Shown piece by piece: positions 27,099 to 35,560 of a stretch of DNA of 64,000 nt. The notes below the pieces were generated by a model, which saw only the letters and a program-made list of their open reading frames with translations, searched no databases and was not told the origin of the DNA. Location of the stretch: NCBI RefSeq assembly GCF_014596475.1, contig NZ_MECJ01000012.1, forward strand, positions 83,418 through 147,417, written 5' to 3'. The stretch comes from Streptomyces sp. CBMA152. GTDB lineage: Bacteria; Actinomycetota; Actinomycetes; Streptomycetales; Streptomycetaceae. Position 1 is the stretch's first letter. Each line of letters starts with the position of its first letter. Made by a program: the position numbers and the translations under genes.

Positions 27099-27643
27099 AG
27101 ACAATCTGGCGCACGACTCAGTCCCGCACCGGGGACGTCGCCGCACGCATCGCATGGTGGACCGCGGTACCCGCCCGTGCGCTCGTGCTGTCGCGGTGCA
27201 GCTGGCTGGTGTGGCTTGCCGCCTGCACCGTGGTCGCCTGGTTCCTCCCCCTCCGCCTTTCGCGGTTGCATGCCGTGCCCTGTCGGGGGTGCCGCCGGGC
27301 GGTCGGCCCAGTGCCCCGGCCGCGCGGGGCAAGCCGCTCCGGTCAGCCTGCGCGGCATCGTCAGGTCGCCTGTCTCGTCCGCTCCTGGCGATTCGGCCTC
27401 GCAGACGTGCGCTGCCTCCCCTCACCGTGCATGCCGCTCGATGACCTTCGCCATGTGCCGTGCGGCAACTGCGCCGCCCGCTTGGGCCTCAGTCAGGACC
27501 GCCGCCGACGGGCAACGGCGGGGGAAGCGTGTCTGCATCCGATGCACCGCCCCTGCCACGCACCCCTTAAGGGCAAGGACAGAGGGTGCGGTGCCCCGGA
27601 TCAGGAGGAGGGAGAAACCGGCGAGCCGCGGTGGATGCCCTAG
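26984..27643 (+). CDS. Hypothetical single-span membrane protein with CxxC pairs
   Basis: GTG 26984 is preceded by GGAAAGGA with eight bases of spacing. The 219-aa product has one hydrophobic segment (SWLVWLAACTVVAWFLPLRL) followed by CRGC and, later, CGNC, a pattern of zinc-binding knuckles. Third-position GC is about 85% through the second half, which supports coding. It overlaps the end of the 26679 frame by 115 bp. Confidence 0.35.
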   Translation: MFPPPRSPLPLPLRRPVPCLDDPTASAHRPPHPLSAALETIWRTTQSRTGDVAARIAWWTAVPARALVLSRCSWLVWLAACTVVAWFLPLRLSRLHAVPCRGCRRAVGPVPRPRGASRSGQPARHRQVACLVRSWRFGLADVRCLPSPCMPLDDLRHVPCGNCAARLGLSQDRRRRATAGEACLHPMHRPCHAPLKGKDRGCGAPDQEEGETGEPRWMP

Positions 27644-28928
27644 CGGGCGGTATCGCGCGTAACAGGCGCCCTTCGTCACCGTGGTGGCCGGCGCGCAGAG
27701 CAGACGAGGGAAGACGGTGATCCAGTCGTGTCCGATGACGTTGCGGAAGACGGCCGCGTACTAGGTGTCCGGGCAGGCCCAGATGGGCGTGCCCGGCCCA
27801 CCGGGCTCCTGAGCGCACCCGGCCCCGAGACCGCTGACGCGGACCGGGGGGAATCGGGATTGTGTCCTGTACCGGGGTGCAGCGGGCCGGTCGTGCCGCC
27901 TGCTCGTGCTGCATCCGCCTGCCTTGCCGGTGTGTGGGCTGAGATGACCGCTGTTGCACCCTGGGGTGGGACGCCGCCGCACCCTGGGCTGGCAGACCGG
28001 GCGGGACCGTTGACCAGGCAGGTCAGCGAAGCGAGCCGCCTGCGCCACCCTGTACCGGGCTCCTCCCAAGACCTGGGCCACCGGTGTGAGCCCGCGTCTG
28101 GACCAGGCGCGGGAGACAGGCGGCACCCTCATCAGTGCGTCCCTGCCCCCGGAGCCGCGCCGACCGCCACTGCGGCATCGCTCCCGGTGCTCGCCTTGAT
28201 CGCTCGCCTGCCCGGCCGCCGCTCTTGGCCGCGTTCCATGGCTCTCCAGGTCCCAATGCGGCGGATCCCTCTGCAGCGACACGGCATCCGTGCGAGAGCC
28301 GACCGCGTCATGGTTGTGGGGAACCGGCCTCCGGTCACGGTCTTCATCCCGAACAGCCTCCAGATCAGACCGGCCGCGCCGTGCGCGCCCCATCCCCAGG
28401 GCTGCTGCCCACTGCATCGCAGATCCGGGGCGGATTCGAGATCCGGTGGATGTCCGCCAGAACGAGCATCCCGCCAAGGCGTCGCCGCAGGCCTCGCTAT
28501 GCGCGGACAACCAGATCCTGGCACACGGTCACATATGCACGGTGGTCCTGGGGTACGGGTCCGCGCCCATCGGCGCGGATGCCGGGCACCAGGGGCCATA
28601 CATCGACCCCGGACCCGCCCCGTGTCCCCTTCCGGCATCCGCAGCGCGAGCAGAACCTCGCCCGCCTTCCACCGTGCTGACAACCCGCTCGAGCACAGAG
28701 CCGTCCTACCGCCGCTTTGTCCGACACCGCACCGCCGGCGCGCCGAGGACGCAGTGGCCCGTCACCGTCCCGCAATCACCATGGCCCTGCCCGCCGACGG
28801 CCAGGCCGGCCGCCCTGCGGATGTCCCGCGAACCGGGCACACCACGGCCGCCCGTCCCCGCTGGCCCCGCGGCAGCTCTCCGCCAGCGGTCATGACCCAC
28901 AGGAGCAGGGCGTAGCAGATGTTCTTCC
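27644..28928. other. Unresolved 1.3-kb region upstream of tRNA-Leu
   Basis: Open frames exist on both strands but show poor third-position bias and no good ribosome-binding sites. No repeats or IS ends were seen. I annotate no gene here. The 3' end should contain the tRNA promoter. Confidence 0.35.
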
Positions 28929-29012
28929 GGGCGAGTGGCGAAATGGCAGACGCAGCGGACTTAAACTCCGCCGCCCCTTCGGGGCATGTGGGTTCGACTC
29001 CCACCTCGCTCA
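28929..29012 (+). tRNA. tRNA-Leu(UAA), bldA-type
   Basis: The 84-nt sequence folds as a class II tRNA. The acceptor GGGCGAG pairs with CTCGCTC with one G-T wobble. The anticodon stem GCGGA/TCCGC closes the loop CTTAAAC with anticodon TAA at 28962-28964. There is a long variable arm (GCCCC TTC GGGGC) and a canonical T-arm (GTGGG, TTCGACT, CCCAC). The 3' CCA is not encoded. UUA is the rarest codon in Streptomyces and is read by the bldA tRNA. This copy sits among accessory genes, at least ten of which contain TTA. Confidence 0.93.
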
Positions 29013-29113
29013 CCCCACCGCTCCCGCGCCCCTGCCCACGCGCCGGGGCACCACGAAGGCCCGGCCGCGGGACATCCCCCGACCCCCTTCCCAGCCATCC
29101 GACCGGAGAAGAC

Positions 29114-29464
29114 ATGCTGTCCTACCTGGAGCTGGCACTCAAACAAGCGGCACGCTCCCGCTGCCGCTACCGCGTGGGAGCTGTCCTGGTCAAAAGCGGC
29201 CGGGTGCTGACCCATTCACCGAACCGCTACCGCAACGCTCCGGCGGTGGACTTCCTCCACGCTACTTTCCACGCCGAGGAAATGCTGCTGCGACGCGCCC
29301 AGGTCCCGCCGGGTGCCGTGGTCTACGTCGCCCGGATCAACCGGGCCGGTGCTCCTGCGCTCGCCCGCCCATGCCCCCGCTGCGAGCAAGCCCTGCGCTC
29401 CCGCGGCGTCACCCTGGCGCACTTCACCACGGCCCAAGGCCCCGGCTCCCTCCACCTGACGTGA
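29114..29464 (+). CDS. Cytidine/deoxycytidylate deaminase-like protein
   Basis: The 116-aa protein carries the zinc-dependent deaminase signature: HAEEMLLR (His ligand and catalytic Glu) and PCPRCEQAL (Pro-Cys-x-x-Cys ligands). The N-terminus (LELALKQAARSRCRYRVGAVL) fits the first helix and strand of the fold. The substrate is not clear: free nucleotide, nucleoside, or nucleic acid as in phage- and toxin-associated deaminases. GGAGAAG precedes ATG 29114. The gene follows the tRNA-Leu by about 100 bp, so tRNA modification is a possible but unproven role. Confidence 0.75.
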   Translation: MLSYLELALKQAARSRCRYRVGAVLVKSGRVLTHSPNRYRNAPAVDFLHATFHAEEMLLRRAQVPPGAVVYVARINRAGAPALARPCPRCEQALRSRGVTLAHFTTAQGPGSLHLT

Positions 29465-29502
29465 GCCTGCCCGTCCCGCTTTCCCCCCAAGGAGCTCCGC
29501 CC

Positions 29503-30483
29503 ATGCCGACCTCGGCTTCCCTGTCCAGCCTCCCGTCCCCGCCCTATCGGCGCAGCGGGACAAGCGGCCTGTGCCTGACTCCGCTCGGCCTGGGCCTGGC
29601 CCCCCGCTCCCGCGCGCGACTTCCCACCGTCCTGGTCGGACACGCACTGGACCTGGGTGTCACCCACTTCGACCTCTCCTGCCCGTCCGTCAACCGCCAC
29701 CAGGCAGAAGACGAGATCGGTACCGTGCTGGCGCCCTGGCGCGCCTGGCGCGAGGAGATGACCCTCACCGTGCGCGTGGGGCTGGGCACCGGCCCCCAGC
29801 CCTACACCGGCTACGGCTCGCGCCGCCAGATCCTCTCCGGTCTCGACGCCATCCTGCGCCGGACGGGCCAGGACTACGTCGACATCCTCTACGCCCACCA
29901 CGACGACCAGGACACCCCCCTGGAAGAGTCCATGGGAGCCCTGGCGTCCGCCGTCGCCCAGGGCAAAGCCCTGTATGCGGGCCTGTCGTCGTTCGCCGCG
30001 TCCCGCGTGCACCAGGCCGCCTCGCTGCTGTCGGCACTCGGCACTCCCGCCGTCGCCTACCAAGGCGCCTACTCCTTGCTGGACCGGTGGGCGGATTTCG
30101 AACTGCTGGGCCTGCTCGGTGAGCTGGGCATCGGGTTCGTCGCCGGCGCACCCCTGGCCCACGGCGCACTCACCCGCACACGGCCAACCCCCCACCCCTG
30201 TGCCCCGTACAGCGAGAGCACTCTCACCGCTCTCACGCAGATCGCCGCCTCCCGCCAACAGCAGCTCGAGCAACTGGCTCTCGGCTGGTGCCTGCGCACC
30301 CCCGCCGTGACATCCACCCTGGTGCGGACGTCCTGCCTGGACCACCTCACCGCCAACCATCACGCCGTGCTGCACACCACCTTCCACCAGGACGAACTCG
30401 CCGCCCTCGACCGCTGCTGCCCACCGGAACCCGCCCCCCGCCCCGCGCGGCCCACCCATGCTCCTTCCCAAGCCGTCCCATGA
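29503..30483 (+). CDS. Aldo/keto reductase-fold protein lacking catalytic residues
   Basis: The 326-aa protein follows the aldo/keto reductase barrel: an early beta-hairpin, ALDLGVTHFDLSCPS where enzymes have a DTAxxYG motif, QDYVDILYAHHDD, GLSSFAAS, and LALGWCLRTPAVTSTLV near the end. The catalytic Tyr of the DTAxxYG motif is missing (SCPSVNRH), and the usual Lys of the TK motif is Arg (LTVRVGLG). The enzyme may be inactive as a reductase or have another role, like non-catalytic members of this fold. AAGGAG precedes the ATG. It lies 38 bp after the deaminase gene and is likely co-transcribed. Confidence 0.7.
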   Translation: MPTSASLSSLPSPPYRRSGTSGLCLTPLGLGLAPRSRARLPTVLVGHALDLGVTHFDLSCPSVNRHQAEDEIGTVLAPWRAWREEMTLTVRVGLGTGPQPYTGYGSRRQILSGLDAILRRTGQDYVDILYAHHDDQDTPLEESMGALASAVAQGKALYAGLSSFAASRVHQAASLLSALGTPAVAYQGAYSLLDRWADFELLGLLGELGIGFVAGAPLAHGALTRTRPTPHPCAPYSESTLTALTQIAASRQQQLEQLALGWCLRTPAVTSTLVRTSCLDHLTANHHAVLHTTFHQDELAALDRCCPPEPAPRPARPTHAPSQAVP

Positions 30484-30631
30484 CCGCCTCACGCCTGCGA
30501 CGCATGTGCCAGCGGCCCGTCGTTCTCCCCTGAACGGACCGTTCCCGCCCCTTCGTACTCGTACGCGCTGCCCGCCAGCAGGCGGCGCCCGCCCGGCCCT
30601 CAAGGCGCACCGTCCCGAAAGGAACCCCACC

Positions 30632-31144
30632 ATGTCGCCTTCCCCCACGCGCCGGCATCGCAGCCGCCTGCCGCGCCTGCCGTTCTCCGGCGGTGAAGCC
30701 GGGTGTCTCCTCGACACACGGATAGAACGGCTGATCACCACACGCGAAGAAGGCCTCCGCCAGTGGGCCGCGGTCGACATCGAACTGGCACATCACGGCC
30801 TGTCAGCACTGCACCACTGGATCATCGAGAACACTCTGCCCGCCAAGGTCCGCCGCCTCACCGGACAACGGATCCACCTTCATGACCGGCTGCGCGACGA
30901 CCACGACGCCATCGCTGAACTCTGCGGTCTGACCGTCGCCTGCGCCCTGCCCCGATTCCGCCGACGCGCGCTCGCCGGCACCGGATGGCAGCCCGGCCGG
31001 GGCACCAGCGCACCCACCTACTTCGTCGGACGCTGCTTGATGATCTTCCCTGGCGAATACCGACGCTGGAAAAGCGAAGAGGACGCCGCTGACCAACCCA
31101 GACCCCTGCCGCCGTACGCCACCTGCGGCTACGGGACACCCTAG
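30632..31144 (+). CDS. Hypothetical protein (170 aa)
   Basis: ATG 30632 follows AAAGGAACCCCACC. The product has a basic N-terminus, a helical middle (EEGLRQWAAVDIELAHHGLS, then HHWIIENTLPAKVRRL) and an unusual Trp/Tyr-rich end (FPGEYRRWKSEED). No family is recognised. The short untranslated gaps with similar leader sequences suggest that it belongs to the same series as its neighbours. Confidence 0.5.
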   Translation: MSPSPTRRHRSRLPRLPFSGGEAGCLLDTRIERLITTREEGLRQWAAVDIELAHHGLSALHHWIIENTLPAKVRRLTGQRIHLHDRLRDDHDAIAELCGLTVACALPRFRRRALAGTGWQPGRGTSAPTYFVGRCLMIFPGEYRRWKSEEDAADQPRPLPPYATCGYGTP

Positions 31145-31457
31145 TGATCGGCGCCCGCCCGGCACCGCTCCCGTGGACAACGGCCCTGTCCCCTGCGCCG
31201 AGCCGCCCGCGCCCACCGCAGCCAGGCGCCCGGCATCACGGGAGAGCATCGTCACCCGTTCCACCGCCGTGCCAGTTCACCGCCCGGCCAGCCTGTCCAT
31301 CCACCCGCCCACCCGACCGTCCCGTCCGCGGAAGCCACATCCTGCGGAGCAGCCGGACTGCTGTCGGTACGCGCGGCCAGCAGCACTGCCGCCGGGCGGA
31401 GCGGTCAGCCGACGCGCTGCAACAACCCCAAAGCCCCGCCACAGAAAGGATTCCCCC
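31145..31457. other. Gap without a supported gene
   Basis: About 310 bp of GC-rich DNA with overlapping frames of poor quality. Nothing recognisable apart from the ribosome-binding site of the next gene at the right end. Confidence 0.3.
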
Positions 31458-32027
31458 ATGTTTCCGTTCCGATGGACCAGAGGTCGACGCTCACCGCACC
31501 GTCGCCCCCATACCCCCCCACCTGACCTCTGCGCCGACCAGCCGCACATACCTGTCGATGCGGCGCCCCCGCCCGCTCCTCCCCCGCTCTCCCCGTCTTC
31601 CACTCCTGCGCAGGAACCCGATCACCCCGCAGACCATCCCCCCGAAGCTCCCCCAGCAGCCCCTGGCCTCTCCTCCCCCGTCCGCCGCCTCGCGCTCTCC
31701 CAGATCAGAGACTCCGCTTCCCCGATCCGGCCGCACCCCAGTGCCCTGCTGCCGCTGACCACCGCCCCGCCCCCCTTCCCCGGCACCCACGCCTTCGGCC
31801 CCGGCCAGGCCAACGTATGGGTCCTCCTGCTGCGGCTTCGCCTGATCAGCCGCGGATACGCCGAGGAACAACAAGCCGAACTCCGAAGCGACCCGGACCT
31901 GCTCATGGCACGGGCGTGGGACGACCAACTGCGCACCGCCTGCACACTGTTCCAGCTCGACCAGGGCTGGCGGGGAGGGAAGGCCGACGGCTACCCCACT
32001 CAGGAGACCTGGAGCCAATTATGGTGA
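31458..32027 (+). CDS. Protein with C-terminal peptidoglycan-binding-like domain
   Basis: The 189-aa product has a Pro-rich disordered N-terminal half and a C-terminal domain at about 112-188. That domain (FGPGQANVWVLLLRLRLISR, then TACTLFQLDQGWRGGKADGY, then PTQETWSQLW) resembles peptidoglycan-binding domains of Streptomyces hydrolases. No catalytic domain or signal peptide is evident. A TTA codon at 32019-32021 is the third codon from the end of the frame, counting the stop. AAAGGA precedes ATG 31458. It could target the wall after lysis or act with the endolysin-like enzyme at 52.7 kb. Confidence 0.55.
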   Translation: MFPFRWTRGRRSPHRRPHTPPPDLCADQPHIPVDAAPPPAPPPLSPSSTPAQEPDHPADHPPEAPPAAPGLSSPVRRLALSQIRDSASPIRPHPSALLPLTTAPPPFPGTHAFGPGQANVWVLLLRLRLISRGYAEEQQAELRSDPDLLMARAWDDQLRTACTLFQLDQGWRGGKADGYPTQETWSQLW

Positions 32028-32389
32028 TCCCCCACTACCGCCCAGCAGAACGCCCGCACAACCGTTGTCCCGGTGCCATCACGGTTCGTCCCGCCGGATA
32101 TCGGCACGGTGCCGCAGTACACACCCGGACGTCGCCCGCACACGCAATGCCCGACCCACACCTGCGGCACCAGCAACGTGGAGGCCACCCAACAGGCCAT
32201 CTCCCCCACCGATATCGCTCGCGTCGGTACTGCTGGCCGGACACCTCCGGAGGCTGGCCGTCCAGCCGCTCAGAACGCACTTGCGCATCCCTGATACACC
32301 CGCAGACGGGTTCCACTGTCCGTCTCCCCCGGGCCGCTAGGACTCGCAGGACAACCGCACCACCGTGACCTGCCGCATAGCGGACCCAC
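32028..32389. other. Gap upstream of the CAU tRNA
   Basis: About 360 bp without a supported gene. Open frames have weak codon structure. It presumably carries the tRNA promoter. Confidence 0.35.
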
Positions 32390-32466
32390 GAGGCGTTAGC
32401 TCAGCCGGTCAGAGCAGGGGACTCATAATCCTCCGGTCGCGGGTTCAAGTCCTGCACGCCTCACCA
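32390..32466 (+). tRNA. tRNA with anticodon CAU (Met or Ile2)
   Basis: The acceptor GAGGCGT pairs perfectly with ACGCCTC. The D-arm is GCTC/GAGC. The anticodon stem GGGGA/TCCTC closes loop CTCATAA with CAT at 32424-32426. The T-arm has loop TTCAAGT. A73 is followed by an encoded CCA, unlike the tRNA-Leu in this window. The absence of three G-C pairs in the anticodon stem argues against an initiator. Elongator Met and lysidine-modified Ile2 cannot be separated by eye. Confidence 0.92.
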
Positions 32467-32527
32467 CCACTGGCTCCCTACAAGCCGCCCTGCGCACCTG
32501 CGCATACAAGGAATCAAGGCATCGGCC

Positions 32528-33349
32528 ATGACGCTCCCGCCTCTTCGCCCCGCCGCCCCGTCTGCACACCCTCCCACTGCCCGGACCGGCACCACCCAGC
32601 AGCCGGAATCCCCCGAAGGACCGCGGATGCCCGCGCGCCTTCCGCCAGCCTCCCCTAGTCCCTGCACAGCGGAATCGCGTCGGCAGAACATCCCGTCCCG
32701 TGCCCGCCTCCAGCCCATCACCCCAGCGGCTGCCGACCCCCTGGAAACCGCTGGGCCCTGCCTGGTGTGCGGCGCGCCCTTGACCTTGCAGGACGGTGTC
32801 TCCACCTGCGCCTGGTGCCTGCGTCGCCTTCACCGGGCCGTCACCCGATTACCGCTGCTGTACGTACACCTGCACCGGGCCCTCGCGCCAGGAACCCCTC
32901 ACCGGCGGCTCGAACACGCCGCCAACAGCCTCCCCTGGGCATACCGTGGCAAGCCCTCGCCCCTGCGCTTGGCCCTGCTCGCCCACGCCGAGCACTGCGT
33001 GGCTACCGCCAGTGACTGGGCCCGGAGCACCGCCCCTGACCTGATACCCGGTCACCAGGTCCGTCCCGGCTATCTCTTGCAGACCATCTGTGTGGCCTTC
33101 GCCGCCAACCTGCCCGGCTACATCCTCTCCCCCGCCGACGGCCGGCACGCGCACGACCTGTCAACGGCCTACACCCGGGCATTGCGTCTGCTCGGACACG
33201 ACGAGCCATCCCGCCCACTGCCCACTCCCTGCCCATCGTGCGACCTGCGGTCCCTCGTCATCGACACCGACGGACTCGTCACCTGCAGGTCCTGCCCAGG
33301 AACCTGGCCCGCCAGCCACGTCCACTCACGCGAGCAGTCCCGCCACTGA
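32528..33349 (+). CDS. Zinc-knuckle hypothetical protein
   Basis: The 273-aa protein has a disordered N-terminal 75 residues, then CLVCGAPL...CAWC at about 78-97 and CPSCDLRSL...CRSC at about 235-257, a pattern of two zinc ribbons enclosing a helical core (LRLALLAHAEHCVATASDWA). Similar proteins occur on actinophage and plasmid DNA, but I know no function. A TTA codon lies at 32849-32851. The gene begins 61 bp after the CAU tRNA. Confidence 0.6.
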   Translation: MTLPPLRPAAPSAHPPTARTGTTQQPESPEGPRMPARLPPASPSPCTAESRRQNIPSRARLQPITPAAADPLETAGPCLVCGAPLTLQDGVSTCAWCLRRLHRAVTRLPLLYVHLHRALAPGTPHRRLEHAANSLPWAYRGKPSPLRLALLAHAEHCVATASDWARSTAPDLIPGHQVRPGYLLQTICVAFAANLPGYILSPADGRHAHDLSTAYTRALRLLGHDEPSRPLPTPCPSCDLRSLVIDTDGLVTCRSCPGTWPASHVHSREQSRH

Positions 33350-33487
33350 CCGATCCCGCAGCCCGCACATCACCAGACCGTCGTCACGAAGGCAACCAGC
33401 ACACCGGTTATACCCCGGGGCCATCGCAACAGCCCAGGCGCCCTGCCAGCCCCCAAACCCTCCACCCGACAGCTCATGGAGACTCCA

Positions 33488-33766
33488 ATGGCCCTCCCCC
33501 ACAGCAGACGAGACATCGCAGCGCTCCAGACCGGGGCACCCAGTCACCGGCTGCTGACCACGCGCGAAGCAGCACGGGTAGCCGGGGTGAAAATCTCCAC
33601 CATCCGCCAGTGGCAACGCCGGGGCTACCTCACACCCATCGCCCGCTACCGCACCACCAATCTCTACCGCGAGGACCACGTGCTGCGTGCCGAACGCGCC
33701 CGGCGCACCGGAAAGACCCAGACGTCAACAGCCAGCAGCGCAACGTCAGCAGGGTTCGAGCAATGA
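33488..33766 (+). CDS. MerR-like/excisionase-like HTH protein
   Basis: The 92-aa protein has a winged-HTH signature of the MerR or excisionase type: LLTTREAARVAGVKISTIRQ, then WQRRGYLTPIARYRTTNLY. There is no effector domain, which fits a small DNA-binding or excisionase-like factor. ATG 33488 has GGAG six bases upstream. The stop overlaps the next ATG (ATGA). No integrase is present nearby. Confidence 0.65.
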   Translation: MALPHSRRDIAALQTGAPSHRLLTTREAARVAGVKISTIRQWQRRGYLTPIARYRTTNLYREDHVLRAERARRTGKTQTSTASSATSAGFEQ

Positions 33767-34242
33767 ACAGCCCAAGATGCGGTTGCCCCGCGTTCTCCCT
33801 TACCGATGCGTTTGTGCCCCACGGGCCATACTCCGCCTGGGAGCGGATCCTTACCAGTGGAGGCTTGGACGCTTTCCTCAAATATATTCCTGAGGTTGCG
33901 CGACTGGGAAATGCTCCCGGAAACTCCTGGGTCGACCAGACGGGCAGACTCAAACTGACAGAAGGCCAGAACAGGGACGAGGTGAAGTCAGCACGCACAG
34001 CACTGCGCAATTCCGCAGGGCCGGACGGTGACAGCAGTTACCACAAGGTGACGAAGTGCACAGGCAACGGGATCAGGTTCCTCGGCAAGGACTTTACCGA
34101 AATCGACATGCGCAACCGCCAGACCGAGCTACTAGCGATTGCCAACATCATCACGGACGTCACTCGCTACCTGAGCCCGTACGTCTATTCCATCGCCACC
34201 TCGGCCCCTATGGCATCTCGATCACCGGACCCGGCCTCCTGA
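33763..34242 (+). CDS. Hypothetical protein (159 aa)
   Basis: The product is translationally coupled to the HTH gene. It starts MNSPRCGCPAFSLTDAFVPH and contains ILTSGGLDAFLKYIPEVARL. Codon use is less GC-rich than in its neighbours. No family is recognised. Its 3' end overlaps the convergent regulator by 35 bp. Confidence 0.5.
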   Translation: MNSPRCGCPAFSLTDAFVPHGPYSAWERILTSGGLDAFLKYIPEVARLGNAPGNSWVDQTGRLKLTEGQNRDEVKSARTALRNSAGPDGDSSYHKVTKCTGNGIRFLGKDFTEIDMRNRQTELLAIANIITDVTRYLSPYVYSIATSAPMASRSPDPAS

Positions 34243-35560
34243 TTTTGGGAGGCCAGCTACCGTCCTCAAATATCCTGCGGGCGTATGCGCGGGCGATCAG
34301 TGCACTTCGGCTTGGCGCATCCAGCTGCTTCCTGATAGTTTTCAGGCGGTAGTCGAGGCCCTGCCGACTGATACAGAGATTTTCTGCAATTTTCGCGTTG
34401 CTCGCGCCAATCGCAAGCAGCTCAATAATCCGGGCATCGATCTCAGAAATTTCTGTGGCGCGCCGGGAAGCCAGCTGCTCCGCAGGGTCACCCCATGACC
34501 GCACCACAATCAGGTGAATGACATCATCGGATGCGGTTCTCATACTGGACAGTGCAATGTCCGATAGAACCGCGCCGCCGCCTGCCGGGCAGAACAAGAG
34601 GAGCGCCGCCTTCTCGGCCCCCTCGGCCTGCGCCTCAAGCAAATCAGTAAGCTGGGCGCGGGAAGAGGGGGCGAGGAGGTTCCTCAAGTCGGTTCCAGCA
34701 ATCTTTATCCTGGGCATCCCTATAAGTTTTTCGAACTGTCCACTGGAATCTTGCACAACCCCCTTCCCGTCGAGCAGTACCAACGGGTCCCTGGTGACGG
34801 CGAGAATCTTCCTGTAGCGACATGTCAGATCCTCTATGCCGTTCTTCAGGGCCTTTTCCTCCGTTACGTCGCTGGCAATGTTTACGCGGACCGGGGCGTC
34901 TGCCTCCCTGGCCTCCAAGACTAGTGACCGATATCTCCTTCCCCCTTCTCCGGTCCACGAGAATTCCCCCGGCATGTGGCCGGAAGTGATGCGGTCCCAG
35001 ATTTCCCATTCTCCGTAGCCGGGATCCCACTGCGCGAACACTTCCCTCTCCGTTCTGGCTGCGATCTCCTTTGTAGTGACCCCCAGGGCGTTCGCATACG
35101 ATTGATTCGCGATGAGGATCCTGCCATTTTCGTCGCTGAGGGACATAGGTGCCGAGATCGCGTCCAATGCTGTGCGCAGTATGAATTCAACATCGCGGCG
35201 TCTTTTCGTTTCCACGGCGGCAGGACCCAGGTCAACGGCCACCCCCAGGACTCCGCACGCTTCTCCGCGTGCGTCGCTTACCGGTGCGACGCAGGCCTGC
35301 ATCACACCGAGTGGGCCTGTGCGCCAAGCAACCACTTCGCCGCGAAGCGCCCTCAGATGTGCCGAGACATCGGGATGCCGCGAGTATGAAATATCATATC
35401 TCCGCTCTTTCCCGTCGGTGAGCAAAACCCCGGCCGAAGAGAGGTAATAGTCGAGCTCAGGCCTGCCGATGGCCTGGACAATACGGAGTTCTGTGTCTGT
35501 CCCCCATAAACGGAGGGGCAGCTCTGCAACCAGTTCGGGCGGGATCGCGTCGACAAGCAT
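34208..35560 (-). CDS. PAS-domain LuxR-type regulator with a TTA codon
   Basis: The 450-aa protein has an N-terminal sensor segment (about 1-120, GVMQACVAPVSDARGEACGV), a PAS domain at about 130-225 (DAISAPMSLSDENGRILIAN), a second PAS-like segment at about 245-340 (DPLVLLDGKGVVQDSSGQFE), and a LuxR-type HTH at about 390-440 (IDARIIELLAIGASNAKIAE, then ISRQGLDYRLKTIR). A TTA leucine codon lies at codon 18 (35507-35509), as in many BldA-dependent pathway regulators. It is the only clear regulator close to the large-protein operon. Composition is relatively AT-rich. Confidence 0.75.
   Translation of the reverse strand: MLVDAIPPELVAELPLRLWGTDTELRIVQAIGRPELDYYLSSAGVLLTDGKERRYDISYSRHPDVSAHLRALRGEVVAWRTGPLGVMQACVAPVSDARGEACGVLGVAVDLGPAAVETKRRRDVEFILRTALDAISAPMSLSDENGRILIANQSYANALGVTTKEIAARTEREVFAQWDPGYGEWEIWDRITSGHMPGEFSWTGEGGRRYRSLVLEAREADAPVRVNIASDVTEEKALKNGIEDLTCRYRKILAVTRDPLVLLDGKGVVQDSSGQFEKLIGMPRIKIAGTDLRNLLAPSSRAQLTDLLEAQAEGAEKAALLLFCPAGGGAVLSDIALSSMRTASDDVIHLIVVRSWGDPAEQLASRRATEISEIDARIIELLAIGASNAKIAENLCISRQGLDYRLKTIRKQLDAPSRSALIARAYARRIFEDGSWPPKIRRPGPVIEMP

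Noticed and set aside
27728..28915. Plus-strand frame of 395 codons before tRNA-Leu
   Set aside because: Third-position bias is weak, no ribosome-binding site is present, and the translation looks like low-complexity Arg/Pro/Gly sequence.
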